Shown piece after piece: positions 11,650 through 22,319 of a stretch of DNA of 64,000 bases. The stretch comes from Carettochelys insculpta. Its lineage: Eukaryota; Chordata; Testudines; Carettochelyidae. Both the position numbers and the translations under genes were made by a program. Position 1 is the first letter of the stretch, and every line of letters starts with the position of its first letter. Location: NCBI RefSeq assembly GCF_033958435.1, contig NC_134152.1:12262001-12326000 (forward strand), in the 5' to 3' direction. The notes beneath the pieces were generated by a model. That model searched no databases. It worked only from the letters and a program-made list of their open reading frames with translations, and was not told the origin of the DNA.

Positions 11650-12640
11650 TCCTGGACCAGCGCTGAGCTCTGATACCTGCTGGGGCTCTGGGGTGAGGAG
11701 AAGGTGCTACAGGTAATGGGGAGAAAGCAGTGGAATGCAGAAGTATTCGCCCAGCTGGCCAAGGGCCTGACCTTCTGGGGTCACCCTGCCCACACTTCTG
11801 ACCATATCAGGAATAAAGTAAAGGAGTTGTGGCAGGGTTATGCGTGGGCCTGGGACACAGCCAGCTGGTCTGGGGCTGTCCCTGCCACTTGCCACTATCA
11901 CAGGGAGCTCAGGGAAATCCTGGGCCCCTAGTATACCTCATCCCCACAGCCATCCTTGACACTGAGGCTGAGGAGCCCAAGCAGGCCTCAGACCAAGGGT
12001 CCAGCCTGCAGGCCAGCCCTGCACCCCAGGAGCCCCTGGAGGAGCCAGCCCCCATGACCTCAGAGGAGGGCTCCAGCAATGGGGAACTCCTGATAGACTT
12101 CCCCTCCCAGAGCTCCAGCTGGACATCCACCCAATGGGTGTCCTCTGACTGTAGGAGTGGACCTTCAGCTATGTACCCCACAGGGCACCCCCCCCAAGTT
12201 ACAGGGTGGGGGCACGGGACACGACCAGGGCCCCCCACATTCCCAGCTGACCCTGGCCTGTCATGGCCCAGCTGGACCATGGCCCCAGGACAGTGGCATG
12301 GCCCCCAGGGCCTGTCAGCACCTGCTACTGTGGACAGTGCCACACCCCATCCTGGGGGGAGGGGTGAACTCCTGAAGGGGGATGCCCAGAGGGACACTCC
12401 GCCTATGGCTAGGGGATGGGGAGCTGGTGCCCAAGGAGGGGTGGGGGAGGTGGGCCACAGGCTGTCCACTCTCTTGCTCCCACTGCCAGAGCCAGCTGCG
12501 AGTGGCCTCTGACTCCCAGGTACTAGCCACCCTCAGGCGCCAGGTGGCGGTGATGGTGTGTTGCCTCCACTTGGAGGAGCAGGAATTGGCCTGGTGCCAG
12601 GAGACCTGGGGAGTCCTTCATGTGGACATCTGACTGCATT
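11650..12640 (+). pseudogene. Harbinger Myb/SANT-like DNA-binding protein relic (H1)
   Basis: In PIF/Harbinger elements this second protein binds DNA and helps bring the transposase to the element ends. A stop lies just upstream of the domain near 11671. The frame at 11704-11931 then shows a trihelix/Myb-SANT pattern: NAEVFAQLAKGL, HIRNKVKELWQGYAWA, and HYHRELREILGP at the domain end. A frameshift follows. The acidic, serine- and proline-rich C-terminal part continues in another frame (about 11920-12200), with a QASDQGSSLQASPAPQEP-type stretch and SSSWTSTQWVSSD. A third segment near 12490-12635 (LATLRRQVAVMVCCLHLEEQ) looks like the final helical region. Element H2 has homologous pieces at 24340-25400, which supports treating this as one decayed gene and not a host SANT gene. 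Confidence 0.72.
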
Positions 12641-13080
12641 GTGGGAACCCTTGAGTAGCTCGCGGACCAGCTGACACCACCTGCCGCTCTACCTGCCATC
12701 CCTCCTGGCAGCCCCCTACACCGGAGCCCACTGGGGAGGACTGTGGGGCTCCAAAGCTGGCCTGGACATATTTGCTGGTCCTCCTGGCCCCCACCCACCC
12801 TTGACGGGGACCCTGGACAATGGGAGGGGGATGGTGACCCAGACCCAGCGGGGGTTGCACCCTTCCACACTGGACATGGGGCAGTGAGGAGCCGAGGACT
12901 GAGCCACGCAGGCCCCCCTTCTCTGTATATAGGCCCTTCTCGCCTCTGTTGTAAATAGTTATGCCCCCCGACTTAGGTAGCATTCTCCCCCTTGTACATA
13001 GTTTCCCCAAGGACATTTGTTCCATTAAAGACTTGGTTTACACATTTGGTTAATAAATACTATTATCGCAGTTTTATGTT

Positions 13081-14291
13081 TCAAAAACCCCAGTGTGTTG
13101 TGTGCTCTTTAGGGTGATTAGTGTGTGGGTGGTGGGGACAGTGTGCGGGTGGTGTGGGCAGTGTGCAGGAGGCCTGCCAGGAATGGCCAGGGCAGCGCTC
13201 ACTCTGCCCCCTGGTCAAAATACACCTGCAGGGCCTCCTGGACCTGCACCTCCTCATGGTGGACTTGGTGGCTGGGGGTGGTGGCTGGCTGGGGGTAGGC
13301 TGTGCTGGCCTCCACAGCCCACCCCCGCATGAATGCCTCTCCTCCTTGCTGTCCACCAGGTTGTGGAGCGTGTATCATGCACCCACAACCTGGTTGATGC
13401 TTGGGAGGCCCACATCGAGGCGGGTGAGGAGAAAGTGCCAGCAGCCCTTCAGGCGGCCAAAAGTCCACTCCACGACCTGGCGGGCGTGGTTCAGGTGGCC
13501 ATTGAACCCTTCCTGGCTGGTGTTGAGGTGGCCTGTGTAGGGCCGCATAAGCCAGGGCTGGTAAGTAGCCAGGTAGGCCACATCTGCCACGATGCAGAAG
13601 GTCACGGTGGTATCTAAAAGAGGGATCTCCCTTGGGCATGCCCCCTCTGGGGGACCCCCCCTCCCTGGACTCCCCCTCCCCAGACACCCTCCAGGCACCC
13701 CACCTCCCCAGGCCCCCTCCCTGGGCCTCCCCACTGGGGCCTCTCCCCAGACTCCTTCCCTGACCCCCTACCCCCAATGGGTCCCCACCTGGGCCTCGTT
13801 ACCTCGATGACAATGGCCCCAACAGTGGTCTTGCCCACACTGAACTGGTGTCCTACGGATCGGTAGCTGTCTGGAGTGGCCAGCTTCCAGACAGCGATGC
13901 CGACCTGTTTCTCAATGGTGAGAAACGTGCCGCACGCAGGTGTCGTGGTGCCTCAGGGCAGGGGTGAGCCACTGGCAGAGCGCAAGGAACATCTGCCACT
14001 GCATGCGGAAATTCCAGAGGCAGTGGTCATGGTCCCAGTCCCTCATGACCAGGCACTCCCACCACTCTGAGGTGGTGGGATAGCTCAGTAGCTGACAGAG
14101 CGCCCGCAGGGGGGCACCAGGAGGGCCCCATAGTCTGGGGCAACCCCTTCATCCCCCAAGGAGGGCTCCCCTTCCAGGAGGTGCTGGGTGGCCTCCTGTG
14201 CAGCACCGAGACAGGCGGCTCCTGCCTCAATGACAGCCTGGATGGCTTCTGGCTGCCGCTGCTGCTGATGGGGGTCCATAGCTGCATGCAC
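13081..14291 (-). pseudogene. Harbinger DDE transposase relic (H1)
   Basis: The ancestral enzyme cuts and rejoins the element at 3-bp targets. The minus-strand N-terminus begins MHAAMDPHQQQRQPEAIQA near 14291 and reaches SY-stop. A helical N-terminal block follows in broken frames (14085-13830, ending AVWKLATPDSYRSVG and KTTVGAIVIEV). After a G-rich interval at about 13835-13620 the nuclease part resumes: CIVADVAYLATYQPWLMRPY with the second catalytic Asp near 13583, then NHARQVVEWTFGRLKGCW with the catalytic Glu near 13475. The block that should carry the first Asp (DGTHI in relatives) is absent. The interval has GAG-GTAACG at its 5' edge and CTCTTTTAG at its 3' edge, so it may be an intron or a deletion scar. 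Frame breaks make the gene non-functional. Confidence 0.8.
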
Positions 14292-14727
14292 TGGGTCTGC
14301 GCGTCTGGTGTCAGCTCTGTAGGCCTCATGCTGTGCAGGCTGAGGGCGTTTGGGAGGGCCCCTTTAAAAGAGAGGCTTGCTATTGCCCTGGAAAGGTTAG
14401 TCACCCTGTGACCCTGTCCACTTATTAAGAAAGGAGGCACTTTTGTGTGTAGATGCTCTCCTAGGAGGCCCCTTTTGATGTTACCCGTCACTACATTGAC
14501 GTTGACCATCAACAGCACCAGCCCTGGAGGATGTGTATTTGCCACATGCTGATGTAACTTAGTTTGGTGTCTCAACATTGAAATACGTTACATCAACGTA
14601 GAGTTCTAGTGTAGATGTATCTTATGTATTCTTATTGTTTAAGAGTGCGATTAATCGTGATTAAATTTTTAATCACATGATTAATCATGATTCATTTTTT
14701 TAATCGCTTGACATTCCTACTAGTTAT

Positions 14728-15189
14728 ATGTCTTGATCTTGACTTATAAAGCCCTAAACAGATAGCTACTAGATGTTGTATAAAACCTTTGCTCAATCCA
14801 GTACAATTCAGATGTAAGTTCTGTAATTTTCAGTCATCTCTGTTTTTAAGTCTTGTAACTTTCTGTAAGCCTCGTTTTGTAGCAGCTGCTAGGTCTGTAT
14901 TAGGTGTTATAAGTTAGTGAGAAATTGTTTATAGGTACCATAAGGCTGTAAGAAATCCTGGCTGTTCTTTTGTAAAAGAAATGCCTTTCTCTGAAGTGAG
15001 GTTTCCTTTGTGTGAGTGAGAAAAGTGTGAATGAGGGCATGCAGTGGAATCAGTCCCTGAAGCCAGCCTGTCTGGATGACCAGCTGCCTGCAGCACCCTG
15101 ATGGCCAGAGAATAATGGGAGCTGAGCGTGCAAAAGGACACACCCAAGAAAGTGAAAGAGACCCCACCAAGAGAAGCTCAAATTCCCAT
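14728..15189. other. Noncoding, nothing recognised
   Basis: No supported gene or repeat between the hAT end and truncated Harbinger H3. Confidence 0.45.
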
Positions 15190-16440
15190 TAGCTGATGAC
15201 TTACAGTCCTCCGTTTGGTGCCCCAGCCAGGAGTTCCAGAATACCTGGGCATTGTGGGCTCGTCCAGACCAACCCACACAGAAGCATCAACAAGGGCCTG
15301 CAGCACCACAGCGTGGTACGCCTTGTGGTTTATATACTGCCTTGCTCTGTGGTCTGGGGCATGGGTTGAAATATGGGTTCCATCGAGGCTGCCAAAGCAG
15401 TGGGGAACCCAATGGTTGTGAATCCTGCCATGGCGGCAGCAAGATCCCCAACCCAGACAACCCTCTTCAGAACGATGCTGTTGATCACATGGGCCACCTA
15501 TGTGAGGGAGGGCATTGACAACTGAGCCTGTACAACAGGGTGCCTCGTAGCCCTCCGTATCTCAGCCCCATCTCCAGGAGCGTCCTCCCAGCCCAGGAAC
15601 TCACTCCTCCCTCCCTGTGGTGGCTGTGAGACCACAACCTGATTTCCCTCCAGCAGGATGGCCCTGACAGTGGCCTTGCCCACCCCAATCGACATCTACC
15701 CGAATGGTGGCTGTCCAGGGTGGACAGCTTCCCAAATGTGATCCCCACCCTTTTGTCAAGAGGGTGTTCAGGCTGCATGCAGGTGTCCTCATGCTGCAGG
15801 GCCGGTGAGAGCCAGTGGCACAGCTCCATGAATGTCTGTTTCGACATCCTAAAGATCTGGAGCCACCTTTTCTCATCCAACTGGCCCATCACTGGCCTCT
15901 TCCACTGGAGTAACTCCAGAGGCACCGGAGGGGATGGGGAATGGGGCGCTGCAAGTGCCCTGTGGCAAGGGCCTGTAGGACCCTGGTGGGAGGGGTTGTG
16001 GACTGGAGGGCTTCCACCAGGGCCAGGATGACCAAGATCAGCTGAGCCCTGGGGTCAGGGGAGAAGTCGCTGTTGGGCAGCAGCTGGGGCTCCATGCAAA
16101 GTGGTCTTTGCTCCGGGCACGGGGCTCAGCAGCCCTCTGTGTGTGCAGGGTAGGTATGTGTAGGAGGGGCCCTTTAAGGGGAAGGCTGGCTGCGAGCGCT
16201 GGAAGGGCTTGTCAGCCATGCAACTTTGTGAGTGACATTTCCTGGCTTGTTCTTTCAAAGTGACATGCATTGCTGTGTGGACACTCCCTTTCGAAAGAAA
16301 GGGAAACTCTTTAGAAAAAGAGGATCGTTATTATGATCTGCTTTGTGCATGTGGATGTGTTCCTTTGAAATCCCTTCTTTCAATTCCAATTTTCAAAATT
16401 CAGGCTTTTGAAATTTGTGTGTTGTGTAGACACAGCTGCT
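15190..16440 (-). mobile_element. Truncated Harbinger element H3, 5' half
   Basis: The right edge GTGTAGACACAGC (around 16427-16439) is the shared Harbinger terminus. CTTTCGAAAG-type motifs occur just inside (16289-16310), so it belongs to a different subfamily from the TTCGAAATAG elements. The minus-strand transposase starts inside and breaks off near 15190, with no left terminus visible. The 15960-16425 stretch would be its 5' UTR. Confidence 0.7.
15200..15925 (-). pseudogene. Harbinger transposase relic (H3), N-terminus and first Asp
   Basis: The minus frame from 15925 opens MPLELLQWKRPVMGQLDEKR and continues with WLQIFRMSKQTFMELCHWLSPAL, the conserved N-terminal helical region also seen in H1 and H2. 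After frame changes the nuclease start is readable near 15385-15300 as SLDGTHISTHAP (first catalytic Asp), then INHKAYHAVVLQALVDA. Shortly after comes VGWSGRAHNAQVFWNSWLG, the conserved segment after the first Asp. The second Asp and the Glu lie beyond the truncation. The relic complements H1, which has the last two catalytic residues but not the first. Confidence 0.75.
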
Positions 16441-16444
16441 GTAT

Positions 16445-18685
16445 TGAACTTGGATGGTGCAAGACAATCTATTGTTTTCTGCATAAATTCATTTTCCATG
16501 GCATACCTTGATATTTTCCCCTGCAGCGACTGTTCTGAATCTCTGCTTACGGTGCCTTAATGCATAAACATCTCAAGAATCTCAGTCCAGTTTGATTCTG
16601 TCCCCCTATGTATTTGCTGTCCCCTAAAATGGTAGTGACCTCAGGACATTTGATAGAGTTTGAATTTACACCAAAGATATGTGAGACAATGAACATGATT
16701 GATTAAAAATGGATTAAAACTCTGTGAAACAACTCAACCGGCAGAGGCGAGGCTTTGCTTGAAGGGGGATGTGTGTGAACAATTGCAACGTTCATCTAGA
16801 GCTTCTTGTTTTAACTGAGCACTCTTTACTTTTGTTATGGATACAACTTTGCCATCCATCATTAGTCCATGAACACTAATTTGAGAACTAGCTCAGCCAT
16901 AGACGTATTAAACTGTAAGACTTATTACAGTTTCATATTTAACAGCTGATCTTTCTAATGCCTCTAAAATCCACATGCTTGTTCATATTGACCTGAGTAT
17001 TAGTGAGTGTCATTGGAATCTGGGGTAAGTTTAATGATGCAAATTTGGTGTCATTTGATCAAGGGGAGTCTGAGACTTGGTGTGTTTAATAACCGGACAT
17101 ACTATTAAAATGTTCCTGTTCTTCTAATATTGATGCATACATCTGAGGCGCAAGCTATGTCACCGATCTGCCCTAATTGGATGTTGCCTAGACGGGTTTG
17201 ATCTCACCTAGCGTCTGGTACCCAGCACCACTGCAGGGAATCAATGTTTGGAAAGTGATTACGGGTTGAAGTTGGTGCTACAAAGTGCCTCAGTTGTGCA
17301 GGATGTCCTCCAGACTGCGTTGTGCACACACGGAAGGAGCAGCTGATGTACTGAAATCCTTTTGTCAGTGAGTGGACAGTAATGTGCCTTCCTCCTTACT
17401 ACTCAAACTGAGCGAGCAGCTTTTGGAGAGTGACAAAGATTCATCCCTCTGAATGTAATGGCACTGGGGTGAGCACATTACAGCCTTATTATTGGAGTGG
17501 CCTTTGTATATTTTTGGTTCCATTTTATTTTTAGCCCTGGTGGAGAGACCATTAACTGTGCCCTACTTGGACTTTCACAAGGCTTAGTGTATTTCAGTCT
17601 GTGTCACATTTGTCCTCCTTTCTGTAACTCTGGCTACTTTGCAGACTTGAGAAGAGTGACTTATATTATGTAGAATAAATAAATAATGTTAGATCTGACA
17701 CTAACAGGATGATGTAATGGGCTGCTATTAAAATAGGCCTTTTTGCCATTTCATATTCTTGTAATTTTGTTAGAAATGTCACAAGGTGACATTTGTTTTC
17801 CCTACCATTTTTATTTTCCTTACTATCTTCATCACAGGAATAAATTTTATTTTGCTGACATGAGATTTTTGTCCTTGCTGTGACAGTGGAGAAAATGGGA
17901 TGAAACTAGTTGACTTTTTCACAGTATACATGATTCCCCTAGGACAACAGGTTTGCATTTGTATCACAGATTTTACAGTGTGAATTACGGAGTCAAAGTT
18001 TGTTCTGTAGAGTGCAGTTGGAAGCTTCATTCATGGTCTTGTAGGAGACAGCTGACCTTTCTAATGATAGAAACATCAGTAGCCCACAGCAGAAAGAGTG
18101 GAAAACTTCTTTTCATCGTTCCAATTATAGAAACACAGGTGCCTTATGTTAACTTTGATGGCAGCACTCCCGAAAACATCACATGGTCAGACCATGTGCC
18201 AGTCTCACTCCACCTAAGAAACTGGCTGCCGAATCTCCATTCTCAATTGATTTATGGTGATTAATACAGGATCTTGAGGGCCCAATCTGTCCATCAAACT
18301 AATTTATGTAATTATACAAACAAAATGGATCAAGCATTTTTTCAAAAATTCAACACAAAGGAGGGAAATTACATATCTTACTAACAGAGCAAACAAAAAG
18401 AAACATTTAGCCAGTGAAGCAGAACTGTATGAGAGGGGAAATAAAGGCACAGGGTGGTTTTTTCATCTAATTCCTCCATGAAGTCTCTGGGGTTCCATGC
18501 CAGTCCCAAGCTGGATTAAGGGCGAAGTTTGGTCAGATGAGTGTCATTGCATTGATTGTAAAACAACAATACAAATGAAATATGATGCCAGTACAACTAA
18601 CTAAAATATGCCAGCTCAGACATCACCTGAATAAACAAGGTCCACAGCATCAATCAAACAATTAGGATTGGATTGGTAAATTGGC
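16445..18685. other. AT-rich noncoding, nothing recognised
   Basis: No coding frame or repeat terminus is supported over about 2.2 kb. This is one of the cleaner, apparently single-copy stretches. Confidence 0.45.
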
Positions 18686-18719
18686 TACCAAAAGAAAATT
18701 ACAACTAACACGTATGTTG

Positions 18720-19460
18720 TCAATTGGAATGTGGAACAGCAAAACACTGTGGGCAACTGAAAAATTAGAGCTGCTTAGGAAGGAGATGGAGAGAGATTGA
18801 CATGATATACTTTGACTGGCAGAGATGCGTTGGACAACATCAGGAGAGATTTGTGGTTGCAAAGTCATTTGGTCAGGGAATGAAATGAAGCTTGAGGCAG
18901 GAGTCAGATTCCTTCTTAGCAAAAGAGCTAGAGGAGCACTGTTAGGATACAAATTGGTGAATGCCAGAATGATGGTAGCAAGATTTGAAGCAAAATTATT
19001 CAACATCTCCATCATTCAGGTGTATGCACCCATGTTGGACAGTACGGAGGAAGAGATCGAGCTATTCTATAAAAACTTGACAAAGACGCTGGAGGAGATG
19101 CCAAAGAAAGATGTGTTGATCATCAGAGGAGATTGGAATGCAAAGGTTGGAATAGATAATGAAGGTTGGGAGAGAGTCATGGCAAGGTTTGGATACAAAG
19201 AAAGAAAAAAACAAGGTGAGAAACTACTAGAGTTTGATAGGGAGTGCAAGATGCTGATCTACAACATGAGGTTCCAACAAAAAGACTGTAGGAAGTGGTC
19301 ATGATGATTGAATGATGGGAAGCCCAAGAACATGCTAGATATGATTTTGCTAAGAAGATGGGTAACATCAGTGAAGCGGTGCCAAACTTTCCAAGGAGTG
19401 GATATAGACTTGGACCACAGTCTAGTGATTGAAAACATGAAGAAGAAACTCAAGAGATAG
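18720..19460 (+). pseudogene. RTE endonuclease domain relic
   Basis: An APE-like nuclease that would nick the target for reverse transcription. The start resembles VNWNVEQQN where relatives have WNVRTL. The open frame 18825-19304 shows GVRFLLSKRARGALLGYKLV, NISIIQVYAPMLDSTEEEIE and a GDWNAKVG motif. RFQQKD then leads to a stop where relatives read RKWTW. The DLDHSLVIENM segment (19412-19440), in another frame, corresponds to the SDH catalytic motif with Ser changed to Leu. In-frame stops show it is dead. Confidence 0.8.
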
Positions 19461-20239
19461 TGTAAGACACAGTTTAAGGAAAGAAGAGATGTGGAGAGGC
19501 TAGGCGAGGAAGAAATGGGGAGTGCGTGCAGAGCAACACTCTAAGACATGATTAGAAATCCGGCCACAGAGAAAGTCCTAGATAAGAGGGGTGAAGGGAC
19601 AGCCATGGCGATAGAAGAGGCAGTTGAGCAGACTGTTCTGGAAGAAGACAAGATCAATAAGAAGTAAATTATACAGGAGACACTTAAGCTGGTCCAAGAG
19701 AAGAGAGCGTTGAAGATCAGAAGGGATATTTCCAAGTTCCAAGGGTGGAACAGTGATATAAGGTGAAATGCAATGAGATAAGGAAAGCAGCCAAAAAGGA
19801 TAAGGCGAAATGGTTCGAGCAGCAGTGATATAGAGAGGTATCAGAAGATATAGAGAGGTATTGCTGTGAATGTAAGACCAGGGAGGTGTATAAGGTGGCT
19901 GGGAATATTAATAGGAAGTGGCAGCTGAAGCAGATGGCAATCATAGATGAGAACAAAGAAGTGCTCATGAACAAGGAGAAGATTGTGCAGTGATGGACAA
20001 GATATTGCACTGATCTGTCCACAGCATGGTTGGACCCAAGTGTCTCAGAGAAATTGATTGAAGAACTGAAAGAGATATCTCTGCTGAGCCTTGAAAGCAA
20101 GACTGATATTTCGAAGGAGGACATAGAAAAAGCAGTGAAATGACTAAAATGATAAGATCACAGGAAAGATGATTACACACAGTGGAGAAAACATGATTCA
20201 AGAAATACACGAACTGTGTAATATAGCATGGAAAGAAAG

Positions 20240-21550
20240 GAAGGCACCTTAGGAATGGACAAGATCTATGCTACTGACAATTCACAAGAACTACAGAACT
20301 ATTGCCCTAATAAGCCATGTAGGAAAGGTGCTGATGATGATACTGATGGAGAGACTAAGATCACAGATAGAAGAACATCTAGTGGATGAGCAAGCAAGTT
20401 TCAGGAAATATAGAAGTTCCATACAGCAGATACTTAGGAGATACTAAGACTGATAGTGGAAAAAGCTTGATGAAAGAACAAGAACATCAACACTTGCTTT
20501 GTCGATTTTCAGAAGGCATCTGATGGCATAGACCAGAAAGCGACTTGGGCGGTGTTGGAGTTGTATGGAGTGGATAGCAGATGAATCCGGTTGTTGAAGG
20601 ATATCAGTGAAAATGTGGAGGTAGCAGTAAGAATGTGTGGAGATTTGAGAAGTTGGTTTAGAAGGAATAGAGGTACAAGCCAAGGAGATCCGATTTTGCT
20701 GAGTATCTTCATCACATATCTAGACAGAGCGATGGACAAGATCAAGGAAGGGGTAGAAAGGGTATCTGTGCTTGGAATAAGAATTAACAACTTAAGGAAG
20801 AAGTGAATGATGTAGTTATCACTGAGGATGATGAGAAGTTAGTGAAAATGGTGCAGGTGCTAAATGAGGAAGGGAAGTGCTATGGACTGATTATGAACGT
20901 CGATAAAACAAAAATAATGGCATTTGGAGATAAGGAAATAGGAAGGAAGATCATTGTAGATAGGATTGAACTGGAGAAAGTAGAGAAGGTCGTGTGTCTG
21001 GGGAGCAGCATAATGCATGGTCTAGACTGTAAAAAGGAAATAGCGACTCCAACAGTGAAAGGAAGAGCAAGTTTGAAGGTGAGGGATAGAATCTGGAAAA
21101 GCAAAGTGATTAGCTTAGGAACAAAGTTGAGCATCTTGAAAACGTGTGTATTCAGCAGCATGTTGTATGAATGTGAGACATGGGTGATAATCAAAGATTC
21201 GAAGGCAAGAATATTGGCATTCGAGAAGAGTTGTTATAGAAAGATCCTGAGAATAGGATGGATGCAGTAGGTCAACTATGAGGAATTATATAGGAAGATA
21301 CAGCCAAAAGAGAACCTACTGCAGCAGGCTATACAATGGAAGTTACAGCTATTCGGGCATACCTGCAGAATGAGCAAGGAATGAAAAATCAAGACCCTGG
21401 TATTTGGCATAATGGACGGTTCGAATAGGAGAGAAAGACCCCACAGAGAATGTGCAGAAGATATCGTATATTGGTGTGGAGCTCGTCGACAGAAACTAAG
21501 CCACTCTGCCCTGCACAGGGAAGGATGGAAGGAAATAGTGAGAGAGGCGT
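20240..21550 (+). pseudogene. RTE reverse transcriptase relic
   Basis: The palm region is in pieces. NYRTIALISHVGKVLMM near 20300 is the first RT block. FVDFQKASDGIDQ near 20500 is the Asp-containing palm motif. DLRSWFRRNRGTSQGDPI lies at about 20640-20695. GIRINNL near 20780 should lead into the FADD motif, but an indel at 20797-20815 replaces FAD with unrelated codons and a stop. After that the frame 20803-21270 continues with GLIMNVDKTKIMAFG, VCLGSSI and the C-terminal helical region, and decayed C-terminal codons run on to about 21550. With the polymerase active site broken, this copy cannot be self-mobile. Confidence 0.78.
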
Positions 21551-21578
21551 CAGACACAAACGGGCGCTGAGCCCACGG

Positions 21579-21611
21579 TTGTTGTTGTTGTTGTTGATGA
21601 TGATGATGATG
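21579..21611 (+). repeat. Simple repeat tail (GTT)n(GAT)n
   Basis: About five GTT units run into about six GAT units directly after the RTE coding region; this marks the 3' end of the LINE. Confidence 0.85.
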
Positions 21612-21697
21612 GGAAGGCAGGTGGTGATGGTGCTGCAGGATTTTGTGCAGGTCCTACCTGCTACCTAGTACCAGGGTTCTGGTTGCTGCCTGCCTCA

Positions 21698-22235
21698 GGG
21701 GCTCTGCTACTGGCTCTGTATCTGCACTCCCAGCTGCAGGACCTGTGCCCAGGGCTCTGTTATCAGCTCTGCATGCAGAACCATAGTTGCCACTGGACCC
21801 GCACTCAGGGGCTCTATTCCCAATCCTGCATGTGGGACTCAAGCTGCCTCTGGTCCTGGGCCAGGGGCTCTGCACGAGAGGTACCTCATTTTTTCATCCC
21901 TGTGCAGAGTGCATTTTGTCATGTGCTCTAAGGCAGATGGGGATGTGCATGCTGCCCGCCGTGGGTGCTCCACTAATTAGCTGTGCGCTATATGAATCTT
22001 TCCTCTGGGACTGCCCAAGCGCTCAACTTACAGGAAACATTATTGTGCAGGTTGTGTTCCAGCTGCTGCCAGGGGTCAATTCCTGTCTGCTGCAGTTGCA
22101 TGCCCAGTGCTCTGTCCTTGGCTCCACAGCAGGAGTCCACACAGGGTCCTGGCTGCCACTGGCCCTGGATGAAGAACTCTGCTCCTGGCCTTGCACATGG
22201 GGTCCCAGCCCTGGTGTCCTTAACCCTGTACACAT
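21698..22235. repeat. Degenerate ~55-bp tandem repeat
   Basis: Successive units begin GGCTCTGCTACTGGCTCTG, GGCTCTGTTATCAGCTCTG and GGGCTCTATTCCCAATCCTG at spacings of about 53-56 bp, followed by more diverged relatives such as CTCTGCTCCTGGCCTTGC near 22178. The long open frames here are by-products of the periodic sequence. Confidence 0.55.
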
Positions 22236-22319
22236 TTCCTGTCAACTCACTGCCACAACCCCACTCCTGGATTCAGTTCTGTGGGGCTTGGGAGCACAGG
22301 CAGGACTAAGGGGGTAGGG

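Larger units (their letters stand above)
11115..14622. mobile_element. PIF/Harbinger element H1, two genes (3508 bp)
   Basis: Left end AGCTGCATCAACACTTGC and right end GTGTAGATGTATCT are degenerate forms of the terminal repeats seen in MITEs 1-3. TAT precedes (11112-11114) and follows (14623-14625) it. It carries a Myb/SANT-like gene on the plus strand and a DDE transposase gene on the minus strand. The genes point toward each other, as in known PIF/Harbinger elements where two proteins are needed for transposition. Both genes are broken here. Confidence 0.85.
10459..14719. mobile_element. Nonautonomous hAT element interrupted by Harbinger H1
   Basis: The left end TAGGGCTGTCAGTTAATG and the right end, in reverse TAGGAATGTCAAGCGATT, form inverted termini with ATTAATCGTGATTAA-type sequence just inside. 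The perfect 8-bp duplication CTAGTTAT flanks it (10451-10458 and 14720-14727), diagnostic of hAT insertion. Subtracting H1 and its TAT duplication leaves about 750 bp with no transposase. The left arm (10759-11030) is CT- and proline-codon-rich with no recognised protein. Confidence 0.82.
18690..21611 (+). mobile_element. RTE-type LINE, nearly complete coding span, decayed
   Basis: An endonuclease then reverse transcriptase order is readable in one strand. The RT has the RNRGTSQGDPI block (RNRGTRQGDPISP in relatives), and the 3' end is a simple repeat of GTT units then GAT units at 21579-21611, a known habit of RTE-clade elements. Proteins of this kind are often mislabelled as craniofacial development protein 2. 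The true 5' end and any target duplication could not be fixed. Confidence 0.82.

Noticed and set aside
11704..11931. Host Myb/SANT (MSANTD-type) gene
   Set aside because: It lies between Harbinger ends with a Harbinger transposase on the opposite strand, and related pieces recur in H2 and H4.
12900..13030. Host polyadenylation region (ATTAAAG near 13024, TTGTACATAG)
   Set aside because: More simply the 3' end of the Harbinger SANT-protein gene; similar sequence follows the SANT relic in H2 near 25560-25660.
18825..19304. Host craniofacial development protein 2-like gene
   Set aside because: The frame is the endonuclease of an RTE LINE followed by its reverse transcriptase and simple-repeat tail.
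21654..22317. Cysteine-rich secreted protein with repeats
   Set aside because: The open frames follow a degenerate tandem repeat and have no start context, signal peptide or conserved motif.
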